A stretch of DNA of 30,398 nt, taken from assembly GCA_964610985.1 (NCBI GenBank), contig CAZSZJ010000015.1, positions 1-30,398 on the forward strand. The letters run 5' to 3'. The notes under the pieces are model-generated. The model saw only the letters and a list, made by a program, of their open reading frames with translations. It did not search any database and was not told the origin of the DNA. Below are positions 29,907 to 30,398 of this stretch, in pieces. The stretch's first letter is position 1; every line of letters begins with the position of its first letter. The translations under genes were made by a program, and so were the position numbers. This DNA is from JARIHD01 sp964610985. GTDB lineage: Bacteria; Patescibacteriota; Saccharimonadia; Saccharimonadales; UBA4665.

Positions 29907-30398
29907 ATGAATCGACGTATCGCAGGTGTAAGTGCTGGATTGGTGTTGCTGGCTGGCTGTAACGCTGAGCCGAGTCCCATTGAAATCACGCCCACGGGGA
30001 CGACCGCCGCTGAAACCTTTGACCAGTCACCGCTCCTAGACAAACCGCTCCTTCAGATTGGCGGCGTTATCGTAATCTGTGTCGGCGTTGAAGGTCTTAA
30101 CCAGCCCTATAGCGATACCGGTTGCACCGAAGCCACCCAGAACGTTTCCAGCGGATTCGGTCGCATCGCCGAATCTACCCAAAATGCCATCGCCATACCC
30201 ACTATAGCGTCCATCAATGTCAAGACGCCCTTACATGTGACAGGGTCCAAAGAGGATCGTTGCAACCAAAATGATTTTATCGCCAACGGCTTTACTGATA
30301 GGTTACTAAAGACGGTCCTAACCGTTCCGGAGGTTGCGCAGGCCATCAATCGAACTCCCCAAAACGCTTTTCACATTGTGAGCGAATCACCGGTTACT
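29907..30398 (+). CDS. putative lipoprotein, 3'-truncated by window edge
   Basis: The frame opens at ATG 29907 and remains open to the end of the window (164 codons seen). The N-terminus MNRRIAGVSAGLVLLAGC is a textbook lipoprotein signal peptide: basic n-region, short hydrophobic core and lipobox LAGC with Cys18. The visible mature part has an N-terminal Thr-rich linker and then a globular part containing GGVIVICVGVEGLNQ, TGCTEA and DRCNQND, whose Cys could pair. No family is recognised. It forms an operon with the exported protein just upstream. Confidence 0.75.
   Translation, partial: MNRRIAGVSAGLVLLAGCNAEPSPIEITPTGTTAAETFDQSPLLDKPLLQIGGVIVICVGVEGLNQPYSDTGCTEATQNVSSGFGRIAESTQNAIAIPTIASINVKTPLHVTGSKEDRCNQNDFIANGFTDRLLKTVLTVPEVAQAINRTPQNAFHIVSESPVT

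Overview
The window looks like a chromosome segment of a Candidate Phyla Radiation (Patescibacteria) bacterium, most likely a soil- or water-type Saccharibacterium (TM7). This is inferred from gene content: small, tightly packed genes, many lipoproteins and proteins of unknown family, actinobacterial-type extracytoplasmic proteins (DUF3152 metalloprotease with a PG_binding_4-like region, inositol-3-phosphate synthase), and a cytochrome bo3 quinol oxidase as the only respiratory complex. UGA behaves as stop throughout, which argues against Gracilibacteria and Absconditabacteria. No rRNA, tRNA, CRISPR array, insertion sequence or prophage was seen.

Layout. 1-7860: a 5'-truncated helical protein, an AlkZ-like winged-helix protein (-), an AAA_33 kinase, a TRIC/UPF0126 membrane protein, two lipoproteins around a DUF218/SanA-like protein, a 570-aa protein of unknown family, a 71-aa protein, and a possible DNA-binding protein. 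7886-11041: an unknown protein and inositol-3-phosphate synthase on the minus strand, divergent from a LysR regulator. 11067-12819: a membrane-anchored metzincin-like protease and a small zinc-ribbon protein. 12867-16515: one compact operon with an Ldh_2-family oxidoreductase, a 2H phosphoesterase broken by a one-base frameshift, an internally deleted HAD relic, an HD-domain protein and two alpha/beta hydrolases. 16512-18578: a UPF0104 membrane protein divergent from an MscS channel. 18592-24536: the cytochrome bo3 cluster, with cyoABCD on the minus strand and cyoE on the plus strand, and a 48-aa peptide gene between them. 24564-27481: a lasso-peptide locus. 27478-29127: a GlcD/D-lactate-dehydrogenase-type FAD protein (-). 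29272-30398: two exported proteins, the second cut by the window end.

The main find is the lasso-peptide locus. A 58-aa precursor has the canonical leader motif (YxxP, Gly, Thr at -2) and a 16-residue core starting with Gly and carrying Asp at position 8. It is followed 13 nt later by one 889-aa protein that fuses the lasso cyclase (asparagine-synthetase-like), the RRE/PqqD-like recognition domain and the transglutaminase-like leader peptidase. A 15-bp inverted repeat covers the -10 box of the locus. No dedicated exporter is visible.

Second theme: most transcription units appear leaderless. About a dozen genes have a -10 hexamer, often an extended TGnTATAAT, ending only 6-8 nt before the start codon and no Shine-Dalgarno. 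Operon-internal genes, ino1, the 48-aa peptide and the lasso precursor do have Shine-Dalgarno sequences. This pattern was used to choose several starts. Third theme: the oxidase is unusual. CyoD carries a C-terminal cupredoxin-like domain, CyoA has a His-rich tail and lacks the lipobox Cys, and cyoB is interrupted by a one-base frameshift. Together with the D-lactate-dehydrogenase-like protein, the region suggests a minimal aerobic chain from an organic acid through quinol to O2.
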